Assembly (NCBI RefSeq): GCF_965227505.1
Contig: NZ_OZ245757.1
Coordinates: 1,736,001 to 1,800,000 of the forward strand
Length of the DNA: 64,000 bases
Reading direction: 5' to 3'
From: Pelagibius sp965227505
GTDB taxonomy: Bacteria; Pseudomonadota; Alphaproteobacteria; Kiloniellales; Kiloniellaceae
The position numbers and the translations under genes are program-made. The notes under the pieces are model-generated. The model had not been told where the DNA came from. It searched no databases and was given only the letters and a program-made list of their open reading frames with translations. This document shows, one piece after another, positions 42,748-51,944 of the stretch (its first letter is position 1; the number at the start of each line of letters is the position of its first letter).

Positions 42748-43899
42748 ATGGTAATCGATCGCCAAGCTTTCGATGACCTCGTCGAGCAGGTCTACCGCGC
42801 TTCGACCGGTGAGATCACCTGGGGCGCGGCCTTGCGGTCTATCGCTTCTGCTTTCGACGCGTCCTTTGCAGCGCTGGCGCTCGAGCGTTGCGAGCTCTCC
42901 CAGCTTCGCCTCGACCCGTCGGAGATCACGCCGGTGCCGGTTGCCGCGCACCTCTCCGCAGACCTCGGCGACTTCATCGACCGCTACTACGATTATTACC
43001 ATCGTCTCGACCCGTTCCGCGTCAGCCTGCCAATCGCCTTTTCGCCGACGATCCAGCGCTTGCAGGACGTCTGCGACCCGCGGGATTTCGCAAAGAGCGA
43101 GTACTATCGGGACTTCGCCCGACAGGCAGAATCCTTCCACCTGGCGCGATTCACCTCGCGTCTGGATTCGAAGCTCCAGTTGAAGTTCGCGTTGAACCGG
43201 AGCGAGACCGGCGTCCCCCTGGACGACCTGGAGATCGCGCGCTTCGACTCCCTCACCACGCATGTCATGCGCGGGCTGAAGGTGGAGCGTCACGTCACGC
43301 AGATGGGCGCAACCATGGATGCCGCCTTCGAAGCGCTCGACCAGATCGGCCGCGCCGCCTTCCTGGTGGACCGGAACGCCAAGGTTGTGCGCATGAACGC
43401 CCTGGCGGAGTCTCTCAGTGCCACCGCCGATGGCTTGACGGTGCGCGGCGGGAAGCTGGTACTCGACGGCCAGGTGCAGCGCGCGTTGCAGCAGGCTCTC
43501 GCCCAGCGGCTGGGGGAGGATGAAAACAACAAGCCGAGCGCAGCGACGGTCATCGCCGTGGAGCGTCCTTCGGGTGCGCGCCCCTACCTGGCGGAAGTCA
43601 CGCCCTTTGAGTTCGAGGTCTTCTGGAGTACTGGGGTCGCCGCGACGGCGCTCATCACCATCAACGACCCGGATCCGCGCCCGATCAAGAGCCTCAGCGA
43701 GTGGGGTAAGGCACTCGGCCTGACACGCGGCGAGTGGCGGGTGGCGCGCAGGCTGGCCAGCAGCCGCGACGAAGGCGAGGTGGCGCAGGCCCTCGGCATC
43801 AGTCTCAACACCGTGAAGACCCACCGCAAACGCATCTACGCCAAGCTGGGCATTCACCGCCGCGCCGAACTGACGGCAATGATTCCGGGCTTGCGGTAA
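42748..43899 (+). CDS. LuxR-type HTH transcriptional regulator (paralog 2)
   Basis: 383 residues. C-terminal LuxR helix-turn-helix ('LTRGEWRVARRLASSRDEGE' through 'SLNTVKTHRKRIYAKLGIHR'). The N-terminal 300-residue sensor region is homologous to that of the protein at 30422 along its full length, including 'DxxVEQVYRASTGEITW' and 'EVTPFEFEVFWSTGVAATAL'. The ATG at 42748 has no obvious Shine-Dalgarno. Its terminator is at 43915. A gene duplication produced the two, which now sit at opposite ends of the adhesin locus in opposite orientation. Confidence 0.87.
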   Translation: MVIDRQAFDDLVEQVYRASTGEITWGAALRSIASAFDASFAALALERCELSQLRLDPSEITPVPVAAHLSADLGDFIDRYYDYYHRLDPFRVSLPIAFSPTIQRLQDVCDPRDFAKSEYYRDFARQAESFHLARFTSRLDSKLQLKFALNRSETGVPLDDLEIARFDSLTTHVMRGLKVERHVTQMGATMDAAFEALDQIGRAAFLVDRNAKVVRMNALAESLSATADGLTVRGGKLVLDGQVQRALQQALAQRLGEDENNKPSAATVIAVERPSGARPYLAEVTPFEFEVFWSTGVAATALITINDPDPRPIKSLSEWGKALGLTRGEWRVARRLASSRDEGEVAQALGISLNTVKTHRKRIYAKLGIHRRAELTAMIPGLR

Positions 43900-43914
43900 C
43901 GCTCTGCGGGCACA

Positions 43915-43944
43915 CCCGGCCAGGGCTGTAACGCCCTGGCCGGG
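43915..43944. terminator. Rho-independent-type hairpin between convergent genes
   Basis: CCCGGCCAGGGC (43915-43926) pairs perfectly with GCCCTGGCCGGG (43933-43944) over TGTAAC. It is between LuxR paralog 2 and the secreted protein gene, which converge, so it may serve both. Only short A/T runs flank it. Confidence 0.65.
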
Positions 43945-44045
43945 CACAAAAGCCTTCCAGGCCCTGCGATCTGGCGACCTGATGATTGCAAGTCAAAGCA
44001 GGCGCCCCCGATAAGGCGTTGCCGGGAAAAGTGCTGCGCTTGGGT

Positions 44046-45338
44046 TCAGTTCGCACGCGGCGGCTTGCCAGCCGGGACCTGAAGTCGCAACGGCTTGGCC
44101 GGGGCCGGCTTCGTCAGACCGGGAACCACCTGCATCTCCTTTTCTTCCGGCTCACCGCTGCCGGACTTGAAGCCACCGGCGCCACCGCCGAAGGTGACAT
44201 TGGCTTGCGGTGTGCAGCGATGCTTCCAGACAGCCTCATCGAGTGTCTTCCAGGGCCCCCAGGCCGGGCTGCCCGCCGTCCGGACCCGCGCCTGGAGGCT
44301 CAGCGGATGTTCGATGCTCTTGTTCAAGGTCTTCCAATCGCTGTTCAGCGGGTGGGCCAGACGGGCTTTCAGCGGATACTTGAAATCGTAAAGACCCGGC
44401 GCGCCGCCGCCTTGATAGGCAATCACCGGCGAAATCTCGACCTTCGTCATGCCATCCTTGACGATGAACTGAAGCTCACCCTCGCCATTGCCGCTGTAGT
44501 GGATGCGGATCTTCGGATCCTGCACCGGCGGACACTTACCGGTGTAGTGCGGCATGTTCGGCTGAAAGCGCGCAGTGGTCAGCGCGAAGGGCTGGCCATG
44601 ATTGAGCTGGCCCAGGTTGTGGCCCTTCAGGGCAGTGTTCATCCCCGCGACTGCCGGATCGCCCTTGTACTTGACGGTGATCTCATCCGCCCAGTGCGCC
44701 ACCGCGGGACGGCCCTGGCCCAGACCCATGGTGTTGACCTTTCCGAACGTCTTCTTCTCCGGCTCACTGCACCAGGCGACGAAGGACAGCTGCACGGGGA
44801 CCTTGAAAAAGCGGTCTTCACGCAGGAAGACCGCCGCGCTGCCGCCCTGCGCAACGAACTCCTCAAGCTTTTCCTGGAAGATCGCTGCCGCATCGAAGGC
44901 GACGGAAGGGGGCCCGTTCTCGATCTGGCTCAGGGGCACCTTGAGGGTATGGGTGACGGTCTTCTTGTTGGGCGAACCGTGATGCTCGAATCCCACCTTG
45001 TACAGGCTCTCCGTCTCGTTGAGGCTCCAGTCCGGATTGACTTTTGCCGTACCGAAGTGATGTTCCGATCGGATGTATCTCGCATCCTCGATGCATTTGA
45101 CTTCACCGATCATGTCGAAATAGACGTGTGTGGCCGTCGGCTGCACATTCGCGCCCGCGACGGTCTTGACCACTCCCAGGTTCTCCAGAACCACGCTCGG
45201 GTTGAGCCCCGGCCCCCGGTGCAGGGAAATGCTCTCGGCGTACTGCCCGATCGCGTTGGCACCGGCCGGACTCCCGAATCCCACCCCGAGCAAAACGATG
45301 GCGCAAACGGCGCGCTGTAGCTGATGTCTTCTTGTCAT
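44046..45338 (-). CDS. Secreted protein of unknown function
   Basis: 430 residues, not recognised. Sec signal peptide (about 1-28, VCAIVLLGVGFGSPAGANA) and a soluble mature part with four cysteines (in EVKC, AWCS, GKCP, HRCT), which could form two disulfides. The C-terminal 50 residues are Gly/Pro/Lys-rich. No repeats or membrane anchor. AGGGAGA precedes the ATG. It stands alone on the minus strand between the adhesin locus and the TTT cluster, and looks like a periplasmic or extracellular protein. Confidence 0.75.
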   Translation of the reverse strand: MTRRHQLQRAVCAIVLLGVGFGSPAGANAIGQYAESISLHRGPGLNPSVVLENLGVVKTVAGANVQPTATHVYFDMIGEVKCIEDARYIRSEHHFGTAKVNPDWSLNETESLYKVGFEHHGSPNKKTVTHTLKVPLSQIENGPPSVAFDAAAIFQEKLEEFVAQGGSAAVFLREDRFFKVPVQLSFVAWCSEPEKKTFGKVNTMGLGQGRPAVAHWADEITVKYKGDPAVAGMNTALKGHNLGQLNHGQPFALTTARFQPNMPHYTGKCPPVQDPKIRIHYSGNGEGELQFIVKDGMTKVEISPVIAYQGGGAPGLYDFKYPLKARLAHPLNSDWKTLNKSIEHPLSLQARVRTAGSPAWGPWKTLDEAVWKHRCTPQANVTFGGGAGGFKSGSGEPEEKEMQVVPGLTKPAPAKPLRLQVPAGKPPRAN

Positions 45339-45557
45339 TGCGTTGGTCTCCCTTGGTCATGTTGCCGCGACCTGCTGACAACGGGTTCCCATGGGTCGAT
45401 CACAGACGCTGGAAGGTTCTAAAACCGCGCCTCAAAACCTGAGTTTTGGGAATAGGATTCTCATCGTAAGCACGAGCGCCAGCCGGCTCGCCGGCAACGC
45501 GGAACGGAACACCCGCATCCACGCGGTCCTCAGCATGGAGAGCATGTCTGAGACCTG

Positions 45558-46430
45558 CTAACGGCCTTGCGCCGACTTGGGATCAGCCGTGGACTGGATC
45601 AACGTGTAGAGCGCGGAAGCGGCGGGCGAGGCTGCCGTCGGCGTGCGATAGGCGTAGTAATTGACGTCAGGAAGCGGCGGCAGCCCCTCCTCCGCACCCA
45701 GAATGCGCGTTTCCGCGAAGAACGAGCTCTCGGTGCGCACCGTGACGCCAAGGCCCGCAGCTACGCAAAGACGGACACCGGCCAGGCTGGGGGAGGTGAA
45801 GCGCTCGACATGGGAGATTCCACTCAGGTCGAGCGCCGCAAGGGCGATGCGACGAAACATGCTCGGCTCGTCCGCCAGGATCAGCGGCAGCGGCATCTTC
45901 GGATCGTGCCGGTAGCCTGCGCCCGCAATCCAGAGGGAGGGGAGCGTCGCGATCAAAGCGCCGTCGTACTTGTCGTTGCGACGCGTCGAAAGGGTCACGT
46001 CGAGCCGCCCCTCCCCCAACATGGCCATCAGGGCGGGACTGCGGTCGACATAGACCATCACCCTGATATGGGGCCAGTCTTCGGCAAAATCGGCCAGGAT
46101 CCGCGGCAACAGTTCCTCGGCCACCTCCTGCGGCGCGCCGATCGTCACAACCCCGCTTTCCGTTGCCCGGTCGGTCGCCGCCAGGGCATGACCGACCAGG
46201 GAAACGATTTCGCGACCGTAAGTCACCAGGGTGCGGCCGGCAGAGGTGAGTTCCCGCCGCCGGCCGACGGTCTCGAACAACGGCTTGCCGACCCGTTCTT
46301 CCAGCTTCTGCATCTGTTGGGTGATCGCGGACTGCGTACGCCCCACGCGCGCCGCAGCGGCTTCGAAGCTGTTCTCCTCGGCGATGGCGATCAACGCCTT
46401 CAAATGGCTCACCTGAATGTCCCGGGGCAT
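45558..46430 (-). CDS. LysR-family transcriptional regulator of the TTT operon
   Basis: 290 residues. HTH 'NSFEAAAARVGRTQSAITQQ' (about 20-39) and a full effector domain ('SGVVTIGAPQEVAEELLPRI'). The ATG at 46430 (MPRDIQVSHLKAL) gives the normal LysR N-terminus with GAGGACC upstream. The open frame beyond it is not coding. Divergent from tctC, with a T-N11-A-type inverted repeat at 46468 between them, the classical arrangement for control by an effector related to the transported compound. Confidence 0.9.
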   Translation of the reverse strand: MPRDIQVSHLKALIAIAEENSFEAAAARVGRTQSAITQQMQKLEERVGKPLFETVGRRRELTSAGRTLVTYGREIVSLVGHALAATDRATESGVVTIGAPQEVAEELLPRILADFAEDWPHIRVMVYVDRSPALMAMLGEGRLDVTLSTRRNDKYDGALIATLPSLWIAGAGYRHDPKMPLPLILADEPSMFRRIALAALDLSGISHVERFTSPSLAGVRLCVAAGLGVTVRTESSFFAETRILGAEEGLPPLPDVNYYAYRTPTAASPAASALYTLIQSTADPKSAQGR

Positions 46431-46467
46431 GCGGGGGTCCTCACCATGCACGTTAGGTCGGTTCAAA

Positions 46468-46486
46468 ATATCACTAAACCTGATAT
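46468..46486. promoter_or_regulatory. LysR-type inverted repeat in the tctC promoter
   Basis: ATATCA (46468-46473) and TGATAT (46481-46486) are separated by 7 bp inside an AT-rich stretch (46460-46515). This is 38 bp upstream of the LysR start and about 135 bp upstream of tctC. Confidence 0.5.
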
Positions 46487-46620
46487 ATTTCTTATTATTT
46501 CTAACTATTTCTAATGATTGTGAGGTGCTAAGCCTTCCCCTGTCCCCTCGCCGAGCCGGGTTGCAGACGCTTGGACGGACAAGAAAGCAAGAAAGAACGC
46601 AGAAGACGGGAGGAAGAAGG

Positions 46621-47574
46621 GTGAAAAAAGCAATCGCGCTCGTCGCATCATGCCTGATGGCCGGCACGGTCGGTGCCGCGGCGGCGTCGGACTTTCCCGC
46701 GAAGGACATCGATCTCATCGTGCCGTTCGCGCCAGGCGGCGGGGTCGACACGACATCGCGCATCATCGTGGAGACCGCGAATACTTTGATTGAAGGGGCT
46801 GAGTTCAATGTCGTGAACCGGGCCGGCGGCGGCGGCGTTGTCGGGCAGACCTTCGCCTCGAAAGCGGCGCCGGACGGCTACACCGTCCTGGCCATGACAA
46901 GCTCGGTCGTCACCAACCCCAAGCTCAAGGGGGCCTCTTACTCCATCGACGATTTCGTGCCGGTCGGCCTCTACAATCTCGATCCCAGCGTCATCGTCGT
47001 GCCTGCCGGTTCGCCCTTCGAGACCGCCGAACAGTTCATCGCCGCAGCAAAACAGGCACCGCTCAACATCGTCATTGCCGGCATCGGCACCTCCCACCAC
47101 ATGGGCGGTCTCGCCATCCAGCAGGTGACCGATGCCCAGTTCAACTATGTTCCGACCAAGGGCTTCGGACAGCAGCTGCAGGCGGTTCTCGGCGGCCATG
47201 CCGACGGCGCGCTCTGGCCGCTCGGCGAAGCCGCCAACCATGCAAAGACCGACAGTGTGCGCATTCTGGCGATCGCCTCCGACGCGCGCGACGAAACCTT
47301 CCCGGATGTGCCCACCTATCAGGAAGCGGGCATCGACATAGAGATCTGGGCGACCTTCCGCGGCTGGTCCGTACCGAAGGGCACGCCGCCGGAGGTGGTG
47401 ACCGCGCTTTCCGGGTTGCTGCGGAAGACTTACGAGACGCCGGCCTACAAAGAGAAGATGTCGGAAGCCGGATACAAACCCGTCTTTCGGGGCGCCGACG
47501 GCTTTCTGCAGATCGTCAACAGCTACGCCACTCTGACCTCGACCATCATCGAGGAAAGCGGCCTGGCGCAGTAA
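46621..47574 (+). CDS. tctC: Tripartite tricarboxylate transporter (TTT) binding protein, TctC/Bug family
   Basis: 317 residues starting with GTG, preceded by GGGAGGAAGAAG. Signal peptide (1-22). 'DIDLIVPFAPGGGVDTTSRI' and 'VVNRAGGGGVVGQTF' are the signature ligand loops of Bug proteins, which bind carboxylates through water-mediated contacts. Ligand unknown. The downstream sulfur genes suggest a thiol- or sulfinate-bearing carboxylate. Confidence 0.93.
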   Translation: MKKAIALVASCLMAGTVGAAAASDFPAKDIDLIVPFAPGGGVDTTSRIIVETANTLIEGAEFNVVNRAGGGGVVGQTFASKAAPDGYTVLAMTSSVVTNPKLKGASYSIDDFVPVGLYNLDPSVIVVPAGSPFETAEQFIAAAKQAPLNIVIAGIGTSHHMGGLAIQQVTDAQFNYVPTKGFGQQLQAVLGGHADGALWPLGEAANHAKTDSVRILAIASDARDETFPDVPTYQEAGIDIEIWATFRGWSVPKGTPPEVVTALSGLLRKTYETPAYKEKMSEAGYKPVFRGADGFLQIVNSYATLTSTIIEESGLAQ

Positions 47575-47595
47575 GCACACCCCTCACAAAGCGGC

Positions 47596-47639
47596 GCGAC
47601 CCGCCAGGTTCTGGGCGGATACCCGGACTGGCGGGTCGC
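47596..47639 (+). terminator. Hairpin after tctC
   Basis: GCGACCCGCCAG (47596-47607) pairs perfectly with CTGGCGGGTCGC (47628-47639), with a 20-nt loop that has its own GGGC/CCCGG pairing. Between tctC and tctB, consistent with higher tctC transcript levels. Confidence 0.65.
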
Positions 47640-47718
47640 TCGTCAGCGGTTTCCGCCGCCGGCGACTTCTTCAATCGGCGATTTCTGCCCTTAACGACTT
47701 CTGACCGCGCAAGGTGTC

Positions 47719-48156
47719 ATGAGACCTCACAGCGATCTCTGGATCGGCGCAGTGCTCGCCGGCATCGGCCTTTGGGCCTTCTGGGAAGCGAGCGGCTTCG
47801 ACGCGCGGTCAAGCACCTATCCGATGATCGTCGCCGGTCTGCTTGCAGCATCGGGCGCGGGCATCGCGGGGATGAGCCTGGTGCGCGGCGCGCCGCCGGT
47901 CGCGCTCGCCGCGCCGCTTCGGGCAGCGCTTCCCGCCGGCGGGATCATTGCCGCCTGGGCGGCGGCGCTCGGCTTCGGCCTCGGTTTTCTTCTGCCGACG
48001 CTGCTGATGCAGATCGGCCTGCTCTGGCTCAGCGGCATGCGGGGCGTCCTGCGCATTCTCGGCACCGCGCTCCTGATCACCGTTGCAGCCTACGCCCTCT
48101 TTGTCGCCGGGCTCGAAGTCCCGCTGCCCCGGTCCCGCGTTCCCGGGTTGATTTAG
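47719..48156 (+). CDS. tctB: TTT small membrane subunit TctB
   Basis: 145 residues with four hydrophobic segments (about 8-25, 36-55, 70-105, 110-132), the usual TctB size and layout. 'LWIGAVLAGIGLWAFWEASGF' is a typical first helix. It works with TctA in the inner membrane. 10 bp upstream of tctA. Confidence 0.9.
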   Translation: MRPHSDLWIGAVLAGIGLWAFWEASGFDARSSTYPMIVAGLLAASGAGIAGMSLVRGAPPVALAAPLRAALPAGGIIAAWAAALGFGLGFLLPTLLMQIGLLWLSGMRGVLRILGTALLITVAAYALFVAGLEVPLPRSRVPGLI

Positions 48157-48166
48157 GGCGCTGGCG

Positions 48167-49735
48167 ATGGAGGTAATCGCGCTCGGGTTCTCCACGCTCT
48201 TTGCGCCCAGCGTTGTCCTGATGCTGGCGGCCGGCGTTCTCGCGGGCCTCGTCGTCGGCTCCATTCCCGGTATCAACGACAACATCGCCTTTGCGGTCTT
48301 CATCCCCTTTTCCTTTGCCATGCCGCCGGAACAGGCCCTTGCCCTGATGGTCGGCGTTTACTGCGCCGCCGCTGCCGGGGGCGCCATTCCCGCCATCATG
48401 ATCAAGGTTCCCGGAACGGCCTCGGCCCTTCTCACCGCCGTGGACGGCAATGCCATGGCGCGCCAGGGCCTGGCCGGCAAGGCGCTTTCCATCGCGGTCA
48501 CGTCGTCGGTGGTCGGCGGCATCGCCAGTTCCCTCGTCCTGCTTGTCTTCGCGCCGACCCTGGCGCTCTTCGCGCTGCGCTTCGGCTATGTGGAAAACTT
48601 CGCCCTGGCGATCCTCGGCCTGTCCAGCGTTGTCGGGCTGCTGTCGGCCAATGTGCTCAAAGGGGTGATCTCTGCGCTTATCGGCCTTCTTACGGCCACC
48701 GTCGGCTTCAGCCTTGTAACCGGCTATCCGCGCTATACCTTCGACAACATCAATCTCATCGAAGGCATTCCCTTTGTCCCGCTTCTCGTCGGCCTTTTCG
48801 GCGTCGCCGCGATGTTCGAGCTTCTGGTCGACATCTGGAACGAGCGGCGCAGCGGAAAGGCCGTAAGCAGCCTCCCGCTCATCGACTCACTGAACCTCGG
48901 ACGGGCGCTTGCCCGGCGTCTGATGCCGGTCTGGTCCCTGAGCGCGACCATCGGCAACCTGATCGGCGTCCTGCCGGGCGCGGGCATGCTGATGGCGATT
49001 TTCCTCTCCTATGACCAGGCCGCCCGCCGCTTTCGACGCCGCTTCGCTGGAAAGGCCGGCGAAAAGCCCTGGGGCGAGGGCGCGCCGGAAGGGATCGCCG
49101 CACCGGAGGCGGCGAACAGCGCCGTGACGGCCAGTTCCATGGTTCCGCTCCTCTCCCTGGGCATTCCGGGAAACTCGACATCGGCGCTGTTCATCGGGGC
49201 CTTGGCCATCCACGGCATGGTGCCCGGCCCCCTGCTCTTCACCCAGCACGGCCATATCGCCTGGATGATCATCGTTGCCTTCCTGATCGCCAACCTCCTC
49301 CTCTGGCCTGCGGCCTTCATCGTCATCAAGTCGGTCTCGCGATCGGTCTTCGCGATCCCGAAAGAAGCCCTGGTCGGGGTGATCGCGCTTCTCTGCCTGC
49401 TCGGCGCCTATGCCGACGGCGCCAACAGCTTCAACATCTGGGTCGCCCTCATCGCCGGCTTCGTCGCCTATGGGATGCGCCTTGCGCAGATCCCTCTCGG
49501 CCCGGCGATTCTGGGGCTGGTTCTCGGACCGCAGTTGGAAAGCTCCCTCTCCAACGCTCTGTCGATCTCGGGCGGAAGCTGGCTCGTCTTCGTCGATCCG
49601 GTAAACCATCCGATCAGTGCAGCGATGCTGGCCCTTGCACTGCTGTTCTGGCTTCTGGCCATTCACGGCTGGTGGCGGCAGAGTAGGAGGCGGCCCATTG
49701 CGCCGCCGCCTCAAAGTGGCCCTTCATCATCCTGA
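48167..49735 (+). CDS. tctA: TTT large membrane subunit TctA
   Basis: 522 residues, about 12 helices. 'GSIPGINDNIAFAVFIPFSF' and the second loop 'PLLSLGIPGNSTSALFIGAL' are the paired PG-motif hairpins of TctA, which form the substrate site. Full length. The thiol dioxygenase begins 20 bp later on the same strand, linking uptake to sulfur chemistry. Confidence 0.95.
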   Translation: MEVIALGFSTLFAPSVVLMLAAGVLAGLVVGSIPGINDNIAFAVFIPFSFAMPPEQALALMVGVYCAAAAGGAIPAIMIKVPGTASALLTAVDGNAMARQGLAGKALSIAVTSSVVGGIASSLVLLVFAPTLALFALRFGYVENFALAILGLSSVVGLLSANVLKGVISALIGLLTATVGFSLVTGYPRYTFDNINLIEGIPFVPLLVGLFGVAAMFELLVDIWNERRSGKAVSSLPLIDSLNLGRALARRLMPVWSLSATIGNLIGVLPGAGMLMAIFLSYDQAARRFRRRFAGKAGEKPWGEGAPEGIAAPEAANSAVTASSMVPLLSLGIPGNSTSALFIGALAIHGMVPGPLLFTQHGHIAWMIIVAFLIANLLLWPAAFIVIKSVSRSVFAIPKEALVGVIALLCLLGAYADGANSFNIWVALIAGFVAYGMRLAQIPLGPAILGLVLGPQLESSLSNALSISGGSWLVFVDPVNHPISAAMLALALLFWLLAIHGWWRQSRRRPIAPPPQSGPSSS

Positions 49736-49755
49736 TCGACGCAGAGGACCGTCTC

Positions 49756-50346
49756 ATGAGCACGCATGCCGACATACGCAATGCACTGACCGCGCAACTT
49801 CTCGCCGATACGCGCTCCAGCCTGCAGGAAGGTGCGCTGACCCGGGACAAACTCGCCGCCATCAAGGGCAGCCTCTATACCCTGGCGCAACGGAGCGAAC
49901 TTTGGGGCGAGACCGACTTTCCCGCACCGGACGCAGGAGAACAGCAGAACCGCTTTCTCATCGCGCAGGAGCCCGGCGAGGGCATTTCGCTCTATCTGAA
50001 CGTCATGCGGCCGGGCAAGAAGATACCGCCGCATAACCATACCACCTGGGCCTGCGTCGCAGCCGTCGAAGGCTCCGAGCACAACACGCTCTATGACCGG
50101 GTCGACGACGGCTCTCTGCCGGGAAAGGCCGAGCTTCGCGCCCGGGAGGTCATCGAACTCAAGCCCGGGAACGCCATCGCCATGATGCCCGACGACATTC
50201 ACAGCGTTGAGATCAAGGGCGAGCGGATCATCCGGCATCTGCACTACTACGGGCGCCCGCTCGAGACGCTGACGGAGCGGATCACCTTCGATCTCGAGCA
50301 GGGCACCTGCAAGACCATGGACATTGGCGTGAAGACCAAAACCTGA
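49756..50346 (+). CDS. Cupin thiol dioxygenase (cysteine dioxygenase-like)
   Basis: 196 residues. Double-stranded beta-helix metal site: H93 and H95 ('PPHNHTTWACVAAVEG') and H149 ('MPDDIHS'), the 3-His Fe(II) arrangement of thiol dioxygenases, plus H161/H163-Y164 near the pocket. Members oxidise cysteine or mercaptocarboxylates to sulfinates with O2. It starts a coupled trio with the rhodanese (14-bp gap) and the PLP enzyme, behind a carboxylate importer. Specificity (cysteine, 3-mercaptopropionate or another thiol) is not readable. Confidence 0.8.
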   Translation: MSTHADIRNALTAQLLADTRSSLQEGALTRDKLAAIKGSLYTLAQRSELWGETDFPAPDAGEQQNRFLIAQEPGEGISLYLNVMRPGKKIPPHNHTTWACVAAVEGSEHNTLYDRVDDGSLPGKAELRAREVIELKPGNAIAMMPDDIHSVEIKGERIIRHLHYYGRPLETLTERITFDLEQGTCKTMDIGVKTKT

Positions 50347-50360
50347 GGCGAGCGGCAGTC

Positions 50361-51941
50361 ATGTACATCTCGGCAGAGACCCTGAAACCTCAGCTGACCG
50401 ATGGCGGCGAGATCGCTTTCATTGATGTGCGCGAGCACGGGCAGTACGGCGAGGGGCACCCCTTCTTCTCCGTGAATATCCCTTACAGCGTTTTCGAAGC
50501 GCGGATCGCTGCGCTGTTACCCTGCCGCTCCGTGCGCTGCGTTCTTCTCGATGACGGCGACGGGACGGCGGAAAAGGCGGCCAGTGTGCTGAGCGCCATG
50601 GATTATTCCAGTGTCCAGGTCCTGCAGGGTGGCGCCGCCGCATGGACGGCAGCGGGGTTCACGCTGTTCAAGGGCGTCAACGTGCCCTCGAAGGCTTTCG
50701 GCGAACTGGTCGAACACGATCTGGGGACGCCGTCGATTTCGGCGGAAGACCTCAGGCGCCTCCAGGAACGCGGGGAACCCGTGACGGTGCTGGACGGCCG
50801 CGCGCCCGATGAGTTCCGCAGGATGTCGTTGCCCGGCGCACGCTCCTGCCCCAATGCGGAACTCGCATACCGGCTGAAGCAGATCGTCGCCGACCCCACC
50901 ACCCCCATCGTGGTCAACTGCGCCGGGCGCACGCGCTCCATCATCGGCGCGCAGACCCTGCGCGAACTGGGGACCGCAAACCCGGTCTTCGCCCTACGCA
51001 ACGGAACCCAGGGCTGGCGCCTGGCCGGCTTCGAGCTCGATCGGGGTATGACTCCCGACGCTCTGCCCGTTCCGACCGCCGCGGAGCTTTCCGCGACCCG
51101 GCGTCAGGCGGACAAGCTGATCGAGGATTTCGGCCTCGCCACGGTCGACCGCGACACGCTGCAGGCCTGGCAGGCCGATGACGAACTAACCACCTACCTG
51201 TTCGACGTGCGCACGCAGGAGGAGTACGAACGGGCCCACCTGCCCGGCGCGCGTCATGCGCCCGGCGGCCAGCTCGTGCAGGCAACCGACGAGAAAGTAG
51301 CGGTGCGCGGCGCACGCATCGTTCTGAGCGACGACACCCGCCTGCGGGCCGCGACAAGCGCGCTCTGGCTGACAGGCATGGGCCATCGCGTCTGGATCCT
51401 CGACGAAGACGCCTCGAAGGGCAGCGCCAGGGGGCCGGAGGAAGCAGACGGCGGCATCGGCAACACGATGGGATTGGACGACCTGAAAACAGCGACTTCC
51501 GCAGGCGCAGTCCTTCTCGATGCCTCGCGCGGCATGGACTATCGCAGCGCCCATGTCGACGGAGCCCTTTGGGCGACGCGTGCCCGGCTTGACCGGCTCC
51601 AACTGCCGAAGGGAACCCCGATTGTCGTGACGGGCCGGTCACGAACCCTGATGGCCGGTGTGATGAAAGACCTCACGGCCATGGGATATGACAGCCTCGA
51701 TTGCGTGCAGGGAACGCCCGAGTCCTGGCAGGCCGCCGGCCTGGCACTGGCCCAGACGCCAGGCGTCCCGAGCGAGGCGGACTGCATCGACCATCTCTTT
51801 TTCGTCCATGACCGCCATGACGACAACTTCGAGGCGTCGCGCCGTTACCTGGCCTGGGAACTGGGCCTGCTGGATCAGCTCGACCCGCAAGAACGCGCCG
51901 TTCTCAATCCCCGGCGCGTGCGGCGCGCGGAAACGGCCTGA
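50361..51941 (+). CDS. Four-domain rhodanese-family protein with a single active-site cysteine
   Basis: 526 residues made of four rhodanese domains (about 1-105, 120-230, 255-355 and 365-465) and a C-terminal extension rich in charged residues. Only domain 2 keeps the catalytic cysteine, C187 in 'VVNCAGRTRS'. The equivalent loops read 'LLDDGDGTA' in domain 1, 'VLSDDTRLRA' in domain 3 and 'VVTGRSRTL' in domain 4. It should move sulfane sulfur between a donor and an acceptor such as sulfite or a thiol. 14 bp after the dioxygenase and 3 bp before the PLP enzyme. Cytoplasmic, no signal peptide. Confidence 0.88.
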   Translation: MYISAETLKPQLTDGGEIAFIDVREHGQYGEGHPFFSVNIPYSVFEARIAALLPCRSVRCVLLDDGDGTAEKAASVLSAMDYSSVQVLQGGAAAWTAAGFTLFKGVNVPSKAFGELVEHDLGTPSISAEDLRRLQERGEPVTVLDGRAPDEFRRMSLPGARSCPNAELAYRLKQIVADPTTPIVVNCAGRTRSIIGAQTLRELGTANPVFALRNGTQGWRLAGFELDRGMTPDALPVPTAAELSATRRQADKLIEDFGLATVDRDTLQAWQADDELTTYLFDVRTQEEYERAHLPGARHAPGGQLVQATDEKVAVRGARIVLSDDTRLRAATSALWLTGMGHRVWILDEDASKGSARGPEEADGGIGNTMGLDDLKTATSAGAVLLDASRGMDYRSAHVDGALWATRARLDRLQLPKGTPIVVTGRSRTLMAGVMKDLTAMGYDSLDCVQGTPESWQAAGLALAQTPGVPSEADCIDHLFFVHDRHDDNFEASRRYLAWELGLLDQLDPQERAVLNPRRVRRAETA

Positions 51942-51944
51942 AGC

